Below the pieces are notes generated by a model, which saw nothing but the letters and a program-made list of their open reading frames with translations, searched no databases and was not told the DNA's origin. A DNA stretch of 64,000 nucleotides from Desulfonatronovibrio hydrogenovorans DSM 9292 (lineage in GTDB: Bacteria; Desulfobacterota; Desulfovibrionia; Desulfovibrionales; Desulfonatronovibrionaceae): assembly GCF_000686525.1 (NCBI RefSeq), contig NZ_JMKT01000001.1:49962-113961 (forward strand). The letters run 5' to 3'. Within the stretch, counting starts at the first letter, position 1. Every line of letters begins with the position of its first letter. The translations under genes were made by a program, and so were the position numbers. Below are positions 44,293-52,992 of the stretch, one piece after another.

Positions 44293-45672
44293 ATGAATCA
44301 CCAGAAAGACACCATAGCTGCCATTTCAACCCCGGTAGGCCTGGGGGCAGTGGGCATTGTCAGGCTGAGCGGACCGGATGCCCTGGCCATAACCGGCAAA
44401 ATCTTTACCCCGGGCAGAAAAAAGAAAAGCCTTGAGCCCTACAGGCTTGTCCACGGCTGGATTGCCAGCATCAGCGGGGAAGCTCTGGATGAAGTGCTGG
44501 TCAGCTTCATGCCCGGGCCGGGATCATATACAGGGGAAGACACCATTGAAATCAACTGCCACGGAAATCCTGCTATTCTGGAAGGAGTGCTGGAGGCAGT
44601 GCTGGCCCTGGGAGCCAGGATGGCAGAACCTGGTGAGTTCACCAAGCGGGCCTTTTTAAATGGCAAGATGGACCTGACCCGGGCCGAAGCAGTCATTGAA
44701 TTGATCAATGCCCCCACTCAGGCCGGAGTATTCATGGCCAGAAACAAGCTCCAGGGACTTCTGGCCGAAAAAATCCAGGGACTCAGACAGAGCCTTGAGG
44801 AACTCAAAAAACAGCTCTGCCTGGCGGTTGACTTCCCTGAAGAGGAAATTGAATGCCTTTCCCAAAAGGACCTTGCCGGCCAAGCCCTTGCCTGCTGCAC
44901 TGATCTCAGAGGGCTGATCACTGATTCGGACCAGAACAGGATCTGGACTGATGGAGCCCTGGTGGTCCTGACCGGACGGGTCAATGCCGGCAAGTCAAGC
45001 CTGATGAACGCCATACTGGGCAGGGAAAGAGCCATTGTCACCGAACTTCCCGGAACCACCAGGGACTACCTGGAAGAAGGGCTGAATCTGAAAGGTTTGC
45101 CAGTAAGGCTGGTGGATACAGCCGGACTCAGGGCCACAGCTGATCAGGTGGAAAAAAAAGGTATGGAAAGGGGCTGGGAACTGATCAGGTCGGCTCATGT
45201 CCTGGTGCTGGTCATGGACGCCACCCTTGCTCCTTCCCCCCAGGACCAGGAAGTCCTGGCCCAGACAGACCCTGAAAAACTGATCATTGCCCTGAATAAA
45301 TGGGACCTGGCAGCATCGCCTCTGCCCTGGATCAAAACTATTGAACATGATTACCCGGATGTCCTGAAAATTTCCGCCAAAACAGGGCTCGGCCTGGAAC
45401 AACTCCTGTCCAGGATCAGGCAGAAAGCCTTAGCTGGGCAGGAGCTGGACCCCGGGGGTTGTCTGCTGCCCAATTTGAGGCAGAAGTCCTGTCTGGAAAA
45501 AGCCGTTCTTGAGCTTGAAGCCCTGGCTGGGGAAGCCCTGGCAGGAATTCCTTATGATCTCCTGGCTGCCAGACTTGATTATGCATGCGCTGAACTGGAC
45601 CAGATCACCGGGAGGATCACTCCGGATGAAGTCCTTGATTCGATCTTTGACAACTTCTGCATCGGCAAATAA
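44293..45672 (+). CDS. mnmE: tRNA uridine-5-carboxymethylaminomethyl(34) GTPase MnmE
   Basis: The 459-residue protein has an N-terminal folate-binding domain (DTIAAISTPVGLGAVGIVRLSG). A helical domain carries the G domain: GRVNAGKSSLMN, the TTR switch in ELPGTTRDYLEE, VDTAGLR and NKWD. The invariant C-terminal FCIGK carries the catalytic Cys. With MnmG it modifies the wobble uridine of several tRNAs. It ends 10 bases before a small conserved-looking gene. Confidence 0.96.
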   Translation: MNHQKDTIAAISTPVGLGAVGIVRLSGPDALAITGKIFTPGRKKKSLEPYRLVHGWIASISGEALDEVLVSFMPGPGSYTGEDTIEINCHGNPAILEGVLEAVLALGARMAEPGEFTKRAFLNGKMDLTRAEAVIELINAPTQAGVFMARNKLQGLLAEKIQGLRQSLEELKKQLCLAVDFPEEEIECLSQKDLAGQALACCTDLRGLITDSDQNRIWTDGALVVLTGRVNAGKSSLMNAILGRERAIVTELPGTTRDYLEEGLNLKGLPVRLVDTAGLRATADQVEKKGMERGWELIRSAHVLVLVMDATLAPSPQDQEVLAQTDPEKLIIALNKWDLAASPLPWIKTIEHDYPDVLKISAKTGLGLEQLLSRIRQKALAGQELDPGGCLLPNLRQKSCLEKAVLELEALAGEALAGIPYDLLAARLDYACAELDQITGRITPDEVLDSIFDNFCIGK

Positions 45673-45682
45673 CCTGTTCACC

Positions 45683-45982
45683 ATGAAAATAACAACCATC
45701 AAGTCAGTCCCTGAGCTTAAGACCGCTCAGGAGCAGGAATTCGATATGGAAACCCTGTACGTGGAGTGCAGCCGGTGCGGGCGTCCCCTGGTCTGGGCCA
45801 GGGGGACCACCACTCACCTCATCAGACATTCAGGTGTCAAACAGGAGCTGGGACCTGAGTGGATGCTGCTGTCCCGGGGATGTCCGTCATGCGCCCCGGA
45901 TCAGGAAGAGTTCGCCCTAACCCTGAAAATGCCTGAAAAAAGCCTGACCAGAGCCTGGGCCGGAAAACAAAGATTCAACTGA
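45683..45982 (+). CDS. Small zinc-ribbon-like hypothetical protein
   Basis: The 99-residue cytosolic protein has a treble CxxC arrangement: CSRCGRPLVWARG near 32-44 and GCPSCAPDQEEF near 71-82. The pairs could bind one zinc. An N-terminal acidic helix precedes them. I do not recognise a named family. It is tightly placed between mnmE and lpxB, so it is likely cotranscribed with lipid A genes. The start ATG 45683 has no strong ribosome site. Confidence 0.7.
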   Translation: MKITTIKSVPELKTAQEQEFDMETLYVECSRCGRPLVWARGTTTHLIRHSGVKQELGPEWMLLSRGCPSCAPDQEEFALTLKMPEKSLTRAWAGKQRFN

Positions 45983-46000
45983 TACTGGAGCCTGGTTTTG

Positions 46001-47140
46001 ATGAAGAAAAAACTGGTCTGGATGAATGTCTGTGAAACATCTGCAGATAATTACGGTGCCAGGCTCATGGCTGAACTGAAAAGGCGATCACCCGGTCTTG
46101 AAATCATGGGCATGGGAGGTCCGGCCATGCGCCGGGCCGGGCTGCAGACGGTTTTCAGGTCCGAGGATCTCTCCCTGGTGGGTTTGACCGAAGTCTTTAG
46201 TGCTCTTCCCAGAATTCTGGGCTATCTTAAGACCATTAAAGCCCGGTTAAAGGCAAAAAGGCCTGACATCCTCATCCTGATGGATGCCCCTGATTTTAAT
46301 TTTCGCCTGGCCCGGATGGCCTTTGAGCTGAATATACCGGTCATCTACTATATCGCACCCCAAGCCTGGGCCTGGCGCAAGTCAAGGGTTGATTTCCTGA
46401 GAAAATACGTGGATCAGGTGGCATGCATCCTGCCATTTGAACAGGATTTTTTCAGAAAACACCGGGTCAGGACGACCTTTGTCGGCCATCCGGTCATGGA
46501 AACCCTGGATTTGCCCAGCCTGGAAAAAATCAGGCCTGAACCGGACCGTATCGCCATTCTGCCCGGCAGCAGGAAAAAGGAAATCTCCTCTCTGCTGCCC
46601 TTGTTCGTTGCTACTGCTGCCCAGCTGCGCCGGGAAAATCCCGGTTTGATCTTCAGCCTTATCCAGGCCCCGGGGATCAGCCAGGAGTACCTGCAGGAAT
46701 TTTGCGGATCAGCCCCCTGGCTGGAGTTCATATCCCCAGAAAACCGATATGAATACCTGAAAAAAAGCAGGCTGGCCCTGGCTGCTTCCGGGACCGTGAC
46801 CCTGGAGTGCGCCATCCTTGAAGTCCCTGCTGTTGTGGCTTATAAACTTTCCTGGATCAGTTACCTGGTGGGTCGGCTGCTGATTCATGTCAAAAATATC
46901 AGCATGCCCAACCTGATTCTGGGCAAAACCGTTTTTCCGGAGTTGATCCAGGATCAGGCCAACCCGGAAAAGATGCTGTCAGCCGTCAGGACCTGGCTTT
47001 ATGATCCGGAAAAGACCAGACAGGTCATGGAAGATCTCAAAACCATCAAGTCCATACTCGGAACCAGGTCCGCCGCCCAAACCACGGCTGATCTGGCCTT
47101 GAAAATCATGAACAAAAGGAAAGTCCATGGACAAGCTTAA
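46001..47140 (+). CDS. lpxB: Lipid-A-disaccharide synthase
   Basis: The 379-residue GT19 glycosyltransferase includes MDAPDFNFRLARMA, APQAWAWRKSRV, FVGHPVMET, LPGSRKKEI and ASGTVTLECA. These bind UDP-2,3-diacylglucosamine and lipid X. It makes the beta-1,6 disaccharide of lipid A at the inner membrane. The usual N-terminal GExSGD motif is CETSAD here, with both Gly changed. Start ATG 46001 follows CTGGAG; TTG 45998 is in frame. It overlaps the next gene by 14 bases. Confidence 0.92.
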   Translation: MKKKLVWMNVCETSADNYGARLMAELKRRSPGLEIMGMGGPAMRRAGLQTVFRSEDLSLVGLTEVFSALPRILGYLKTIKARLKAKRPDILILMDAPDFNFRLARMAFELNIPVIYYIAPQAWAWRKSRVDFLRKYVDQVACILPFEQDFFRKHRVRTTFVGHPVMETLDLPSLEKIRPEPDRIAILPGSRKKEISSLLPLFVATAAQLRRENPGLIFSLIQAPGISQEYLQEFCGSAPWLEFISPENRYEYLKKSRLALAASGTVTLECAILEVPAVVAYKLSWISYLVGRLLIHVKNISMPNLILGKTVFPELIQDQANPEKMLSAVRTWLYDPEKTRQVMEDLKTIKSILGTRSAAQTTADLALKIMNKRKVHGQA

Positions 47141-48104
47141 ACTGGGTGTCGTGGGGGTAGGCCATCTGGGAAAATTCCACGCCAGACTGGCTGCTGAAAT
47201 TGAGATCATCGACCTGGTCGGAGTCTACGACATCAACCAGGATCAGGCTGCAAAGGTTTGTGCTGACTGCAACTCCACCCCCTTTGCAGAACTGGATGAA
47301 CTCCTCTCCCGGGTGGATGCCGTGAGCATTGTCGTTCCCACCAGCGAACATTTCAAAGTGGCCATGGCCGCCCTGGAGCAGGACTGCCACATTTTCATAG
47401 AAAAACCCATCGCCACCTCGGTCCAGGAAGCGGATTTGATCATTGCCAGAGCTAGGGAAAAAAACAGAAAAATCCAGGTAGGACATATTGAGAGGTTCAA
47501 CCCGGCCATGCTGGCCGTAAAGAACTACAACCTGGCTCCCATGTTCATCGAGGCCCATCGGCTAAGCCAGTTCAATCCCAGGGGATGCGACGTGAGTGTG
47601 GTCCTGGATCTGATGATCCATGATCTGGATCTCATTTTGTACATGGTCAACAGTCCGGTGACCCATATAGACGCCTGCGGAGTGGCCGTGGTTTCAGATA
47701 CCGAGGACATAGCCAATGTCCGGCTGAAATTTGCAACCGGATGCGTGGCCAACCTGACCAGCAGCCGGATCTCTCTCAGGTCCATGCGCCGGATGAGACT
47801 TTTCCAGAAAAATCAGTATATTGCCATGGATTTTATGGAAAAAAAATCCGATGTTTTTATGCTGAATCAGGACCAGGGGCAGGAATCAGACGGAATGGTG
47901 GTCAGCCAGATCGGGGTGGGAGAAAAGGCCAGAAACATAGTTTACCAGAAGCCTCAGGTCCCTGAAGTCAACTCTTTGAAAATGGAGCTTGAGGAATTTG
48001 CCAAAGCCGTGCTCCTGGACCTGGCACCCGAGGTCCCAGGAGAGCAGGGCCGGCAGGCTCTGGAGGTTGCCAACACCATCCTGGATAAGATAGCAAGACC
48101 TTAA
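47127..48104 (+). CDS. gnnA: Gfo/Idh/MocA family oxidoreductase, probable UDP-GlcNAc 3-dehydrogenase (GnnA-like)
   Basis: The 325-residue protein has NAD motif GVVGVGHLGKFHARLAAE, EKPIATS near residue 92 and the GfoIdh C-terminal sheet with LDLMIHDLDLILYM. The family is broad, but position decides: it overlaps lpxB and precedes a DegT-type aminotransferase. GnnA/GnnB convert UDP-GlcNAc to the 2,3-diamino sugar used to build amide-linked lipid A. It would oxidise the 3-OH for the aminotransferase. The exact substrate is inferred from context. Confidence 0.75.
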   Translation: MDKLKLGVVGVGHLGKFHARLAAEIEIIDLVGVYDINQDQAAKVCADCNSTPFAELDELLSRVDAVSIVVPTSEHFKVAMAALEQDCHIFIEKPIATSVQEADLIIARAREKNRKIQVGHIERFNPAMLAVKNYNLAPMFIEAHRLSQFNPRGCDVSVVLDLMIHDLDLILYMVNSPVTHIDACGVAVVSDTEDIANVRLKFATGCVANLTSSRISLRSMRRMRLFQKNQYIAMDFMEKKSDVFMLNQDQGQESDGMVVSQIGVGEKARNIVYQKPQVPEVNSLKMELEEFAKAVLLDLAPEVPGEQGRQALEVANTILDKIARP

Positions 48105-48152
48105 GGATTTCTTTTTGCAAAACCATCAACTCATTTTCCACCGGGGGCTCAG

Positions 48153-49343
48153 TTGAACGTACCCTTCATCGACCTTAAGACCCAGTTCAGCCTGATCAAA
48201 GATCAGGTCCAGACCAATATGGACAGAGTCCTTGATCACGGCGCCTATGTCATGGGGCCTGAAATCAGGGAACTGGAAAAAAGGCTGGCTGATTTCTGCG
48301 GACAAAAGCACGCCCTGGCCTGCTCTTCAGGAACCGACGCCCTGGTCCTGGCCCTGCTGGCCCTGGACCTTAAGCCAGGAGACGGTGTCCTGACCACCCC
48401 GTTTACTTTTTTCGCCACAGCTGAAGCCATAGCCTTTATTGGCGCTGTCCCGATCTTTGTGGATATTGATCCCCGGACCTTTAATATTGATCCGGCAAAG
48501 CTGACCCAGACCCTGGCCGCCCTGAAAAAAAGAGAAAAAAATGGTCCGGCCCTGCCCAGATCCGGAGGGAAAAGCCAGCTTGGACACCCTGTTCCAAAAG
48601 ATCCGGTTCCAAGGGCAGTCATCAGCGTGGACCTGTTCGGGCTGCCCTGCGACTATGACCAGCTGGAGGAAATCGTCCGGTCGGAAAACCTCAAACTCAT
48701 TGTTGACGCGGCTCAGTCCTTTGGAGCTGAATACAAGGGCCGCTCCACCTGTGCCATCGGAGACCTGGCCTGCACCTCTTTTTTTCCAGCCAAACCCCTG
48801 GGATGTTACGGTGACGGAGGCATGTGCTTTACCAGCCATACTGCCACCCACCAGCTCATGGAATCCTTGCGGGTCCATGGACAGGGCCGGGACAGATATG
48901 AGAACGTCCGTCTGGGCCTGAATGCCCGTATGGACACCCTGCAGGCCGCAGTTCTGCTGGCCAAGATGGAAGTTTTCCCCCGGGAGCTGGAACTGCGCTG
49001 CAAAGCTGCTGAAAATTACAACCGATTATTTGAAGGATCCGATCTGGCCGTACCCCGGATATTCCCTGACCGGAAAAGTGCCTGGGCCCAATACAGCCTC
49101 CTGGCCAGGGACAGGGACCACCGCCAGGCCATTTTCAAAGAACTTGAGAAAAACAATATACCCTGGGCCATCTACTATCCTCTGCCCCTGCACCGGCAAA
49201 AGGCCTTTACCTATCTTGGCTATGAAACCGGGGATTTTCCAGTGAGCGAAGATTTTTCCGAACGCATCTTCAGCCTGCCCATGCATCCGTATCTGGAAAG
49301 CCACGTCCAGGAAAAAATTGTCCGGACAGTTCTGTCGGCATGA
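48153..49343 (+). CDS. gnnB: DegT/DnrJ/EryC1/StrS aminotransferase, probable GnnB
   Basis: The 396-residue PLP enzyme starts at TTG 48153 (NVPFIDLKTQ), after a G-run. Motifs are GPEIRELEKRLADFCG, SSGTDALVLALLAL, PFTFFATAEAI, VDAAQSFGAEYKG and FFPAKPLGCYGDGG, with the Schiff-base Lys in the last. An extra ~25-residue insert (KKREKNGPALPRSGGK region) precedes the VISVDLFG strand. Next to gnnA and lpxB it likely aminates UDP-3-keto-GlcNAc. Other sugar aminotransferase roles cannot be excluded by sequence. Confidence 0.78.
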   Translation: MNVPFIDLKTQFSLIKDQVQTNMDRVLDHGAYVMGPEIRELEKRLADFCGQKHALACSSGTDALVLALLALDLKPGDGVLTTPFTFFATAEAIAFIGAVPIFVDIDPRTFNIDPAKLTQTLAALKKREKNGPALPRSGGKSQLGHPVPKDPVPRAVISVDLFGLPCDYDQLEEIVRSENLKLIVDAAQSFGAEYKGRSTCAIGDLACTSFFPAKPLGCYGDGGMCFTSHTATHQLMESLRVHGQGRDRYENVRLGLNARMDTLQAAVLLAKMEVFPRELELRCKAAENYNRLFEGSDLAVPRIFPDRKSAWAQYSLLARDRDHRQAIFKELEKNNIPWAIYYPLPLHRQKAFTYLGYETGDFPVSEDFSERIFSLPMHPYLESHVQEKIVRTVLSA

Positions 49344-49452
49344 TATGGATCAAAGGCTGATAATTTTCAGGATTTGGCCTGGATTCTAATCCAGGCCAAC
49401 AACATGATGATCAGACAGACTTTTTTGGATTACCTCAAAAGGAAAAAAAACT

Positions 49453-49698
49453 ATGGAAAGCAAGATATTCAATCTGGGCCTGTCAGTGGAGGCCATTTCC
49501 CTTTACCTGATTCTCTTTGACCTGGATTTTTCAAAGGTTTCTCTGGAAATGGAGAACATTGAACCCCGCTGGAACGCACCCCGGGACCTTCTGGAAAAGG
49601 CTGTGGATGAACTGGAAATGAACCGGGTGATCAGCAAAAAAGGCCAGGCCCTGGCCATCAACCCGGCAGCGGTCTGGACCGAGACCAAATCAGCCTGA
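49453..49698 (+). CDS. Small conserved-looking cytosolic protein
   Basis: The 81-residue protein (MESKIFNLGLSVEAISLYLILFD start, split here by an acidic helix) has a winged-helix-like pattern: helix-rich, then RDLLEKAVDELEMNRVISKKGQAL as recognition helix and wing. It has no membrane segment. An AAAGGA site lies about 8 nt before the ATG. It precedes the nucleoside-recognition protein by 11 bases, suggesting a shared transcript. Family unknown. Confidence 0.65.
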   Translation: MESKIFNLGLSVEAISLYLILFDLDFSKVSLEMENIEPRWNAPRDLLEKAVDELEMNRVISKKGQALAINPAAVWTETKSA

Positions 49699-49709
49699 CC
49701 AGCAGGTCC

Positions 49710-50666
49710 ATGTTTTCCCTTCCTGACCTGTGGTCAGGCCTTTTCTTCCCCCTGCTCAAACTCGGCTTTTTCATCTCCCTGGGCGTTTTCGTGGGCAACC
49801 TCATCGAGGCCATGAACTGGACCAGGGCGATGGCCATGCTGGCCACACCCCTGGTCAGGGCCGGAAGACTTAAAGATATTTCTGGGGCAAGCTTTTCCAT
49901 GGCCTTTTTTTCAGGGATTACGGCCAACACCATGCTGGCCGAGGCCTATGAACAAAAAAAGCTGAACCGCAAGGAACTTGTCCTTTCCAACCTGTTCAAT
50001 TCCCTGCCCACTTATTTCCTGCACCTGCCCACAACCTTTTTCATCATCGCCCCTTTGATCAAGGCTGCAGCAGTGCCTTATCTTCTGCTGACAATTTCTT
50101 CGGCCGTACTCAGAACCTTGGTGGTAATTTTCATTGGGCGGTTCATCCTGCCAGCCAAAAAAGACCAGTGCATCCGATGTGAGCTGCCGCCATCGACCAG
50201 GCTGGTCTGGTCCGAAATCCTGGCCAAAGTCCGGCTCAGGTTTGGAACAAGATTCAAGAAAGTGATGATGTTCACGGTGCCCATCTACACTCTGTTCTAT
50301 ATTCTGTTGAATACGGGCTTCTTTGCCCTGGTGGAACAGTTCATGGCTGACCACGTCAGTGCTCTGAGCTTTCTGCCGCCCCAGGCCATTGGCGTGGTGG
50401 TCCTTCAGCTGGCTGCAGAATTCTCCGCCGGTCTGGCAGCTGCCGGAGCCCTTCTGGACAGCGGAGCCCTGGGGATCAAGGAAATAGTCCTGGCCCTGAT
50501 CACCGGAAACATACTCTCATCACCCATGAGGGCCATCCGGCACCAGCTGCCGTATTACGCAGGCATCTTCAGCCCGGCCCTGGCCCTGAGGCTGATCATT
50601 TACAACCAGACCCTCCGGGCCGGCAGTCTTATGGTCGTGGGCTGGGGCTATTATGTCTGGGGTTGA
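49710..50666 (+). CDS. Nucleoside-recognition (Gate) domain membrane protein
   Basis: The 318-residue protein has about eight hydrophobic spans. It shows the gate-domain pattern of SpmA/SpmB and FeoB-like proteins: FFISLGVFVGNLIEAMNW, LVRAGRLKDISGASFSMAFFSGIT and the later VPIYTLFYILLNTG. A cytosolic loop KKDQCIRCELPP has a CxxC. Function is unknown outside sporulation; in sulfate reducers these are common uncharacterised membrane proteins. It converges with the response regulator gene on the other strand, 15 bases away. Confidence 0.8.
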   Translation: MFSLPDLWSGLFFPLLKLGFFISLGVFVGNLIEAMNWTRAMAMLATPLVRAGRLKDISGASFSMAFFSGITANTMLAEAYEQKKLNRKELVLSNLFNSLPTYFLHLPTTFFIIAPLIKAAAVPYLLLTISSAVLRTLVVIFIGRFILPAKKDQCIRCELPPSTRLVWSEILAKVRLRFGTRFKKVMMFTVPIYTLFYILLNTGFFALVEQFMADHVSALSFLPPQAIGVVVLQLAAEFSAGLAAAGALLDSGALGIKEIVLALITGNILSSPMRAIRHQLPYYAGIFSPALALRLIIYNQTLRAGSLMVVGWGYYVWG

Positions 50667-50681
50667 TTCAGGGTGGGCCTG

Positions 50682-51419
50682 TCAGGTCCGGACTTCAACC
50701 TTTTCCAGGAATCCAAGTTCCTTGAAAACCTTGATAAAGTTCGATGATAAACCTGAAATGGCTACCTGAAGGTTCCTCCTGGCCGCATCAGTAATGATCT
50801 CTCCCAGGGCAGCCATGCCTGCTCCGTTGACCGAAGCACTGTATCTGAAAACCAGGCTGACCTCGCTGACCTTTTTTTCCAGGCAGGTGTTATAGGCCTC
50901 CCACAGGTATGGTTCGGAAAAGGCATTGATATTCCCGTCAAGGACTATCCTGGCCTCGGACTGTCCGGGGAATTCAAGATAGATGGACTTTTTTCTGGTC
51001 TGACCCAGTTCAAGGCGCTGGCCAGCTCTTTTCAGGGCTTTTTCCAGGCTTTCCCTTTTAATGGGTTTATTGATGAAATCCGTGGCATCATAATTCAGGG
51101 CCTTTACAGCCAGCTCCATATCGCCGTAGCCGGTGATGACAATGACCTCGGTCATGGGAGCCAGGGATTTGATCTGTCTCAGCACTTCCAGGCCGTCCAT
51201 GCCCGGCATCTTGATATCAGTAAATACAATGCCCGGTTTTTGAGTCCTGAAGATCTCAAGCCCCTGTTCCCCGTTCTCAGCCTGGAGAGGCTCATAACCG
51301 TAAGCCTCCAGGAACATGCAAAACAGGTTCCTGGTTGAAGATTCATCATCAATTATCAGAATCTTTTCCGGTTCATTGACCAGGCCTTTTTTACCGGTGT
51401 TTTGATCAAGTTCCGCCAT
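50682..51419 (-). CDS. Response regulator with C-terminal STAS-like domain (paralogue A)
   Basis: The 245-residue protein has an N-terminal receiver domain (KILIIDDE, phospho-Asp in TDIKMPGMDGLEV, VITGYGD, FINKPIKRESLE). The C-terminal ~95 residues resemble an anti-sigma antagonist: ARIVLDGNINAF, VSLVFRYSASVNGAGMAALGEII and a LGFLEKVEV end. There is no DNA-binding domain. It is about half identical by eye to the gene at 55116, on the opposite strand across the sensor genes. Start 51419 has AGAGG upstream. The output is likely protein-protein binding, as in partner-switching systems. Confidence 0.85.
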   Translation of the reverse strand: MAELDQNTGKKGLVNEPEKILIIDDESSTRNLFCMFLEAYGYEPLQAENGEQGLEIFRTQKPGIVFTDIKMPGMDGLEVLRQIKSLAPMTEVIVITGYGDMELAVKALNYDATDFINKPIKRESLEKALKRAGQRLELGQTRKKSIYLEFPGQSEARIVLDGNINAFSEPYLWEAYNTCLEKKVSEVSLVFRYSASVNGAGMAALGEIITDAARRNLQVAISGLSSNFIKVFKELGFLEKVEVRT

Positions 51420-51717
51420 CAGTAAAAACCTCTTTTCCGACCACGCTAAAACCAAACCAATTCAGAGGCAATATCCCGGGCCTGAATTATTGACCCTGGA
51501 GGCCAAAAAAATGAAAACATCTTGACTTTTTTTTTACTTTCTTTTCCAGTCGAACTAAACAATCTTTTAACCAGGATCAGGAAAAACTCAGCCCCTGCAC
51601 CTGAAGACCAGATTTTAAAGGATTCGGATATACCCCCATTAACCTGTCCACAGACCCAGCACCTCTGAACCCGGGACTTTGGTCACCCTGGTCAGAGCAG
51701 CCGGCCCGGAGCGATAT
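51420..51717. promoter_or_regulatory. Divergent intergenic region of the signalling block
   Basis: 298 bases between divergent regulator and binding-protein genes. An A/T-rich tract with TTGACT followed by nine T near 51523 is the only promoter-like feature; no matching -10 box is clear. Confidence 0.3.
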
Positions 51718-52950
51718 ATGAGCCATGTAAGACTGATGCTTCGCATACTTTTCTGTCTTTTGGCAGTTCTGGCAATCCTTGCCTGTTCGTCGGAATCCAA
51801 TGAAGACCAGAACGAGCAGGTACTGCACGGAGTAACCGATGACCGGATCTACATCGGTTCATCCCTGGCCCTGACCGGCCATGCCAGCTTTCTGGGCACC
51901 CAGACATTGAAAGGGGCTAGGGCCTATATCAACCATATCAATGAGCAGGGCGGAGTCCATGGGAGAAAAATCGAAATAATCGCCTATGATGACGGATACG
52001 ATCCTCCCCAATGTCTGGCCAATACTCAAAAGCTGATCATCGAGGACGAAGTGTTCTGTCTTTTCAGCTACGTGGGGACCCCCACCACTGTCAAGGTCCT
52101 CCCCTTGATTTCCGAGGCCAGAATCCCCCTGGTGGGCATCTTTTCCGGAGCCAATGACTTTCGGGAACCTTTTAACCGCTACATAATCAATGTCCGCCCC
52201 TCGTACTATGAGGAAACCAGGGAAGCGGTCAAATACTTTGTGGAAGAGCTGGGACTTGAACGAATTGCCGTGTTTTACCAGTATGATGCCTATGGTTTTG
52301 ACGGACTTAAAGGAACTGAACTGGCCCTCAAGGAATACGGCCTGGCCCCGGTGGCCAGAGGCAGCTATACCAGAGGCACCATGGATATTGACGAGGGTCT
52401 TGACAATATCATCCATTCAGGTGCTCAGGCCGTGGTCATGATCGGGACTTACGATGCCTGTGCCAAATTCATCCAGACCTCCAGAGAAAGGGGATTCAAC
52501 CCCATTTTTCACAATGTCTCCTTTGTAGGCAGTGAAGAGCTGGCCAGGATCCTGGGGCCGGAAGGCAACGGGGTCATCATAACCCAGGTTGTCCCCCTCC
52601 CGGACTCCCTGGAGTCCCAGGCCCTGCTCTGGGGCGTTCAGGAATTCACCGAACTCTACAGACGGTACTATCCGTATGAACAGCCGAACCTGGTGGCCCT
52701 GGAAGGGTTTATCAACGCCAGGGTCCTGGTTGAAGGGCTGGAGCGGGCCGGGCGAAACCTGAACCGGGAACGGTTCATCGATGCCATTGAGTCCATCCAG
52801 AACTATTCCCTGGGTATTGCCAACACTCTGTCCTTCAGCCCTGACAATCATCAGGGGCTTTCCAGAGTCTATTTCACCATAATCTATGACGGAAGGCTGG
52901 CCCTGCTCACTGACTGGCAGAAAGTCAGGGAAATCTATGGTATTCATTAG
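51718..52950 (+). CDS. ABC-type branched-chain amino acid-like binding lipoprotein
   Basis: The 410-residue protein starts at ATG 51718 after CGGAG. Its signal peptide ends LAILAC, a lipobox. The periplasmic type-1 fold (Peripla_BP_6) shows IYIGSSLALTGHASFLG, INEQGGVHGRKIEIIAYDDGYDP, ARIPLVGIFSGAND and RIAVFYQYDAYGFDGLKG. No permease or ATPase genes are nearby, so it is more likely the ligand sensor for the following kinase than a transporter part. Ligand unknown. Confidence 0.88.
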   Translation: MSHVRLMLRILFCLLAVLAILACSSESNEDQNEQVLHGVTDDRIYIGSSLALTGHASFLGTQTLKGARAYINHINEQGGVHGRKIEIIAYDDGYDPPQCLANTQKLIIEDEVFCLFSYVGTPTTVKVLPLISEARIPLVGIFSGANDFREPFNRYIINVRPSYYEETREAVKYFVEELGLERIAVFYQYDAYGFDGLKGTELALKEYGLAPVARGSYTRGTMDIDEGLDNIIHSGAQAVVMIGTYDACAKFIQTSRERGFNPIFHNVSFVGSEELARILGPEGNGVIITQVVPLPDSLESQALLWGVQEFTELYRRYYPYEQPNLVALEGFINARVLVEGLERAGRNLNRERFIDAIESIQNYSLGIANTLSFSPDNHQGLSRVYFTIIYDGRLALLTDWQKVREIYGIH

Positions 52951-52992
52951 ACAATCTTTCAGACATCAATCCCAACCACCCGGCGGAAACTC

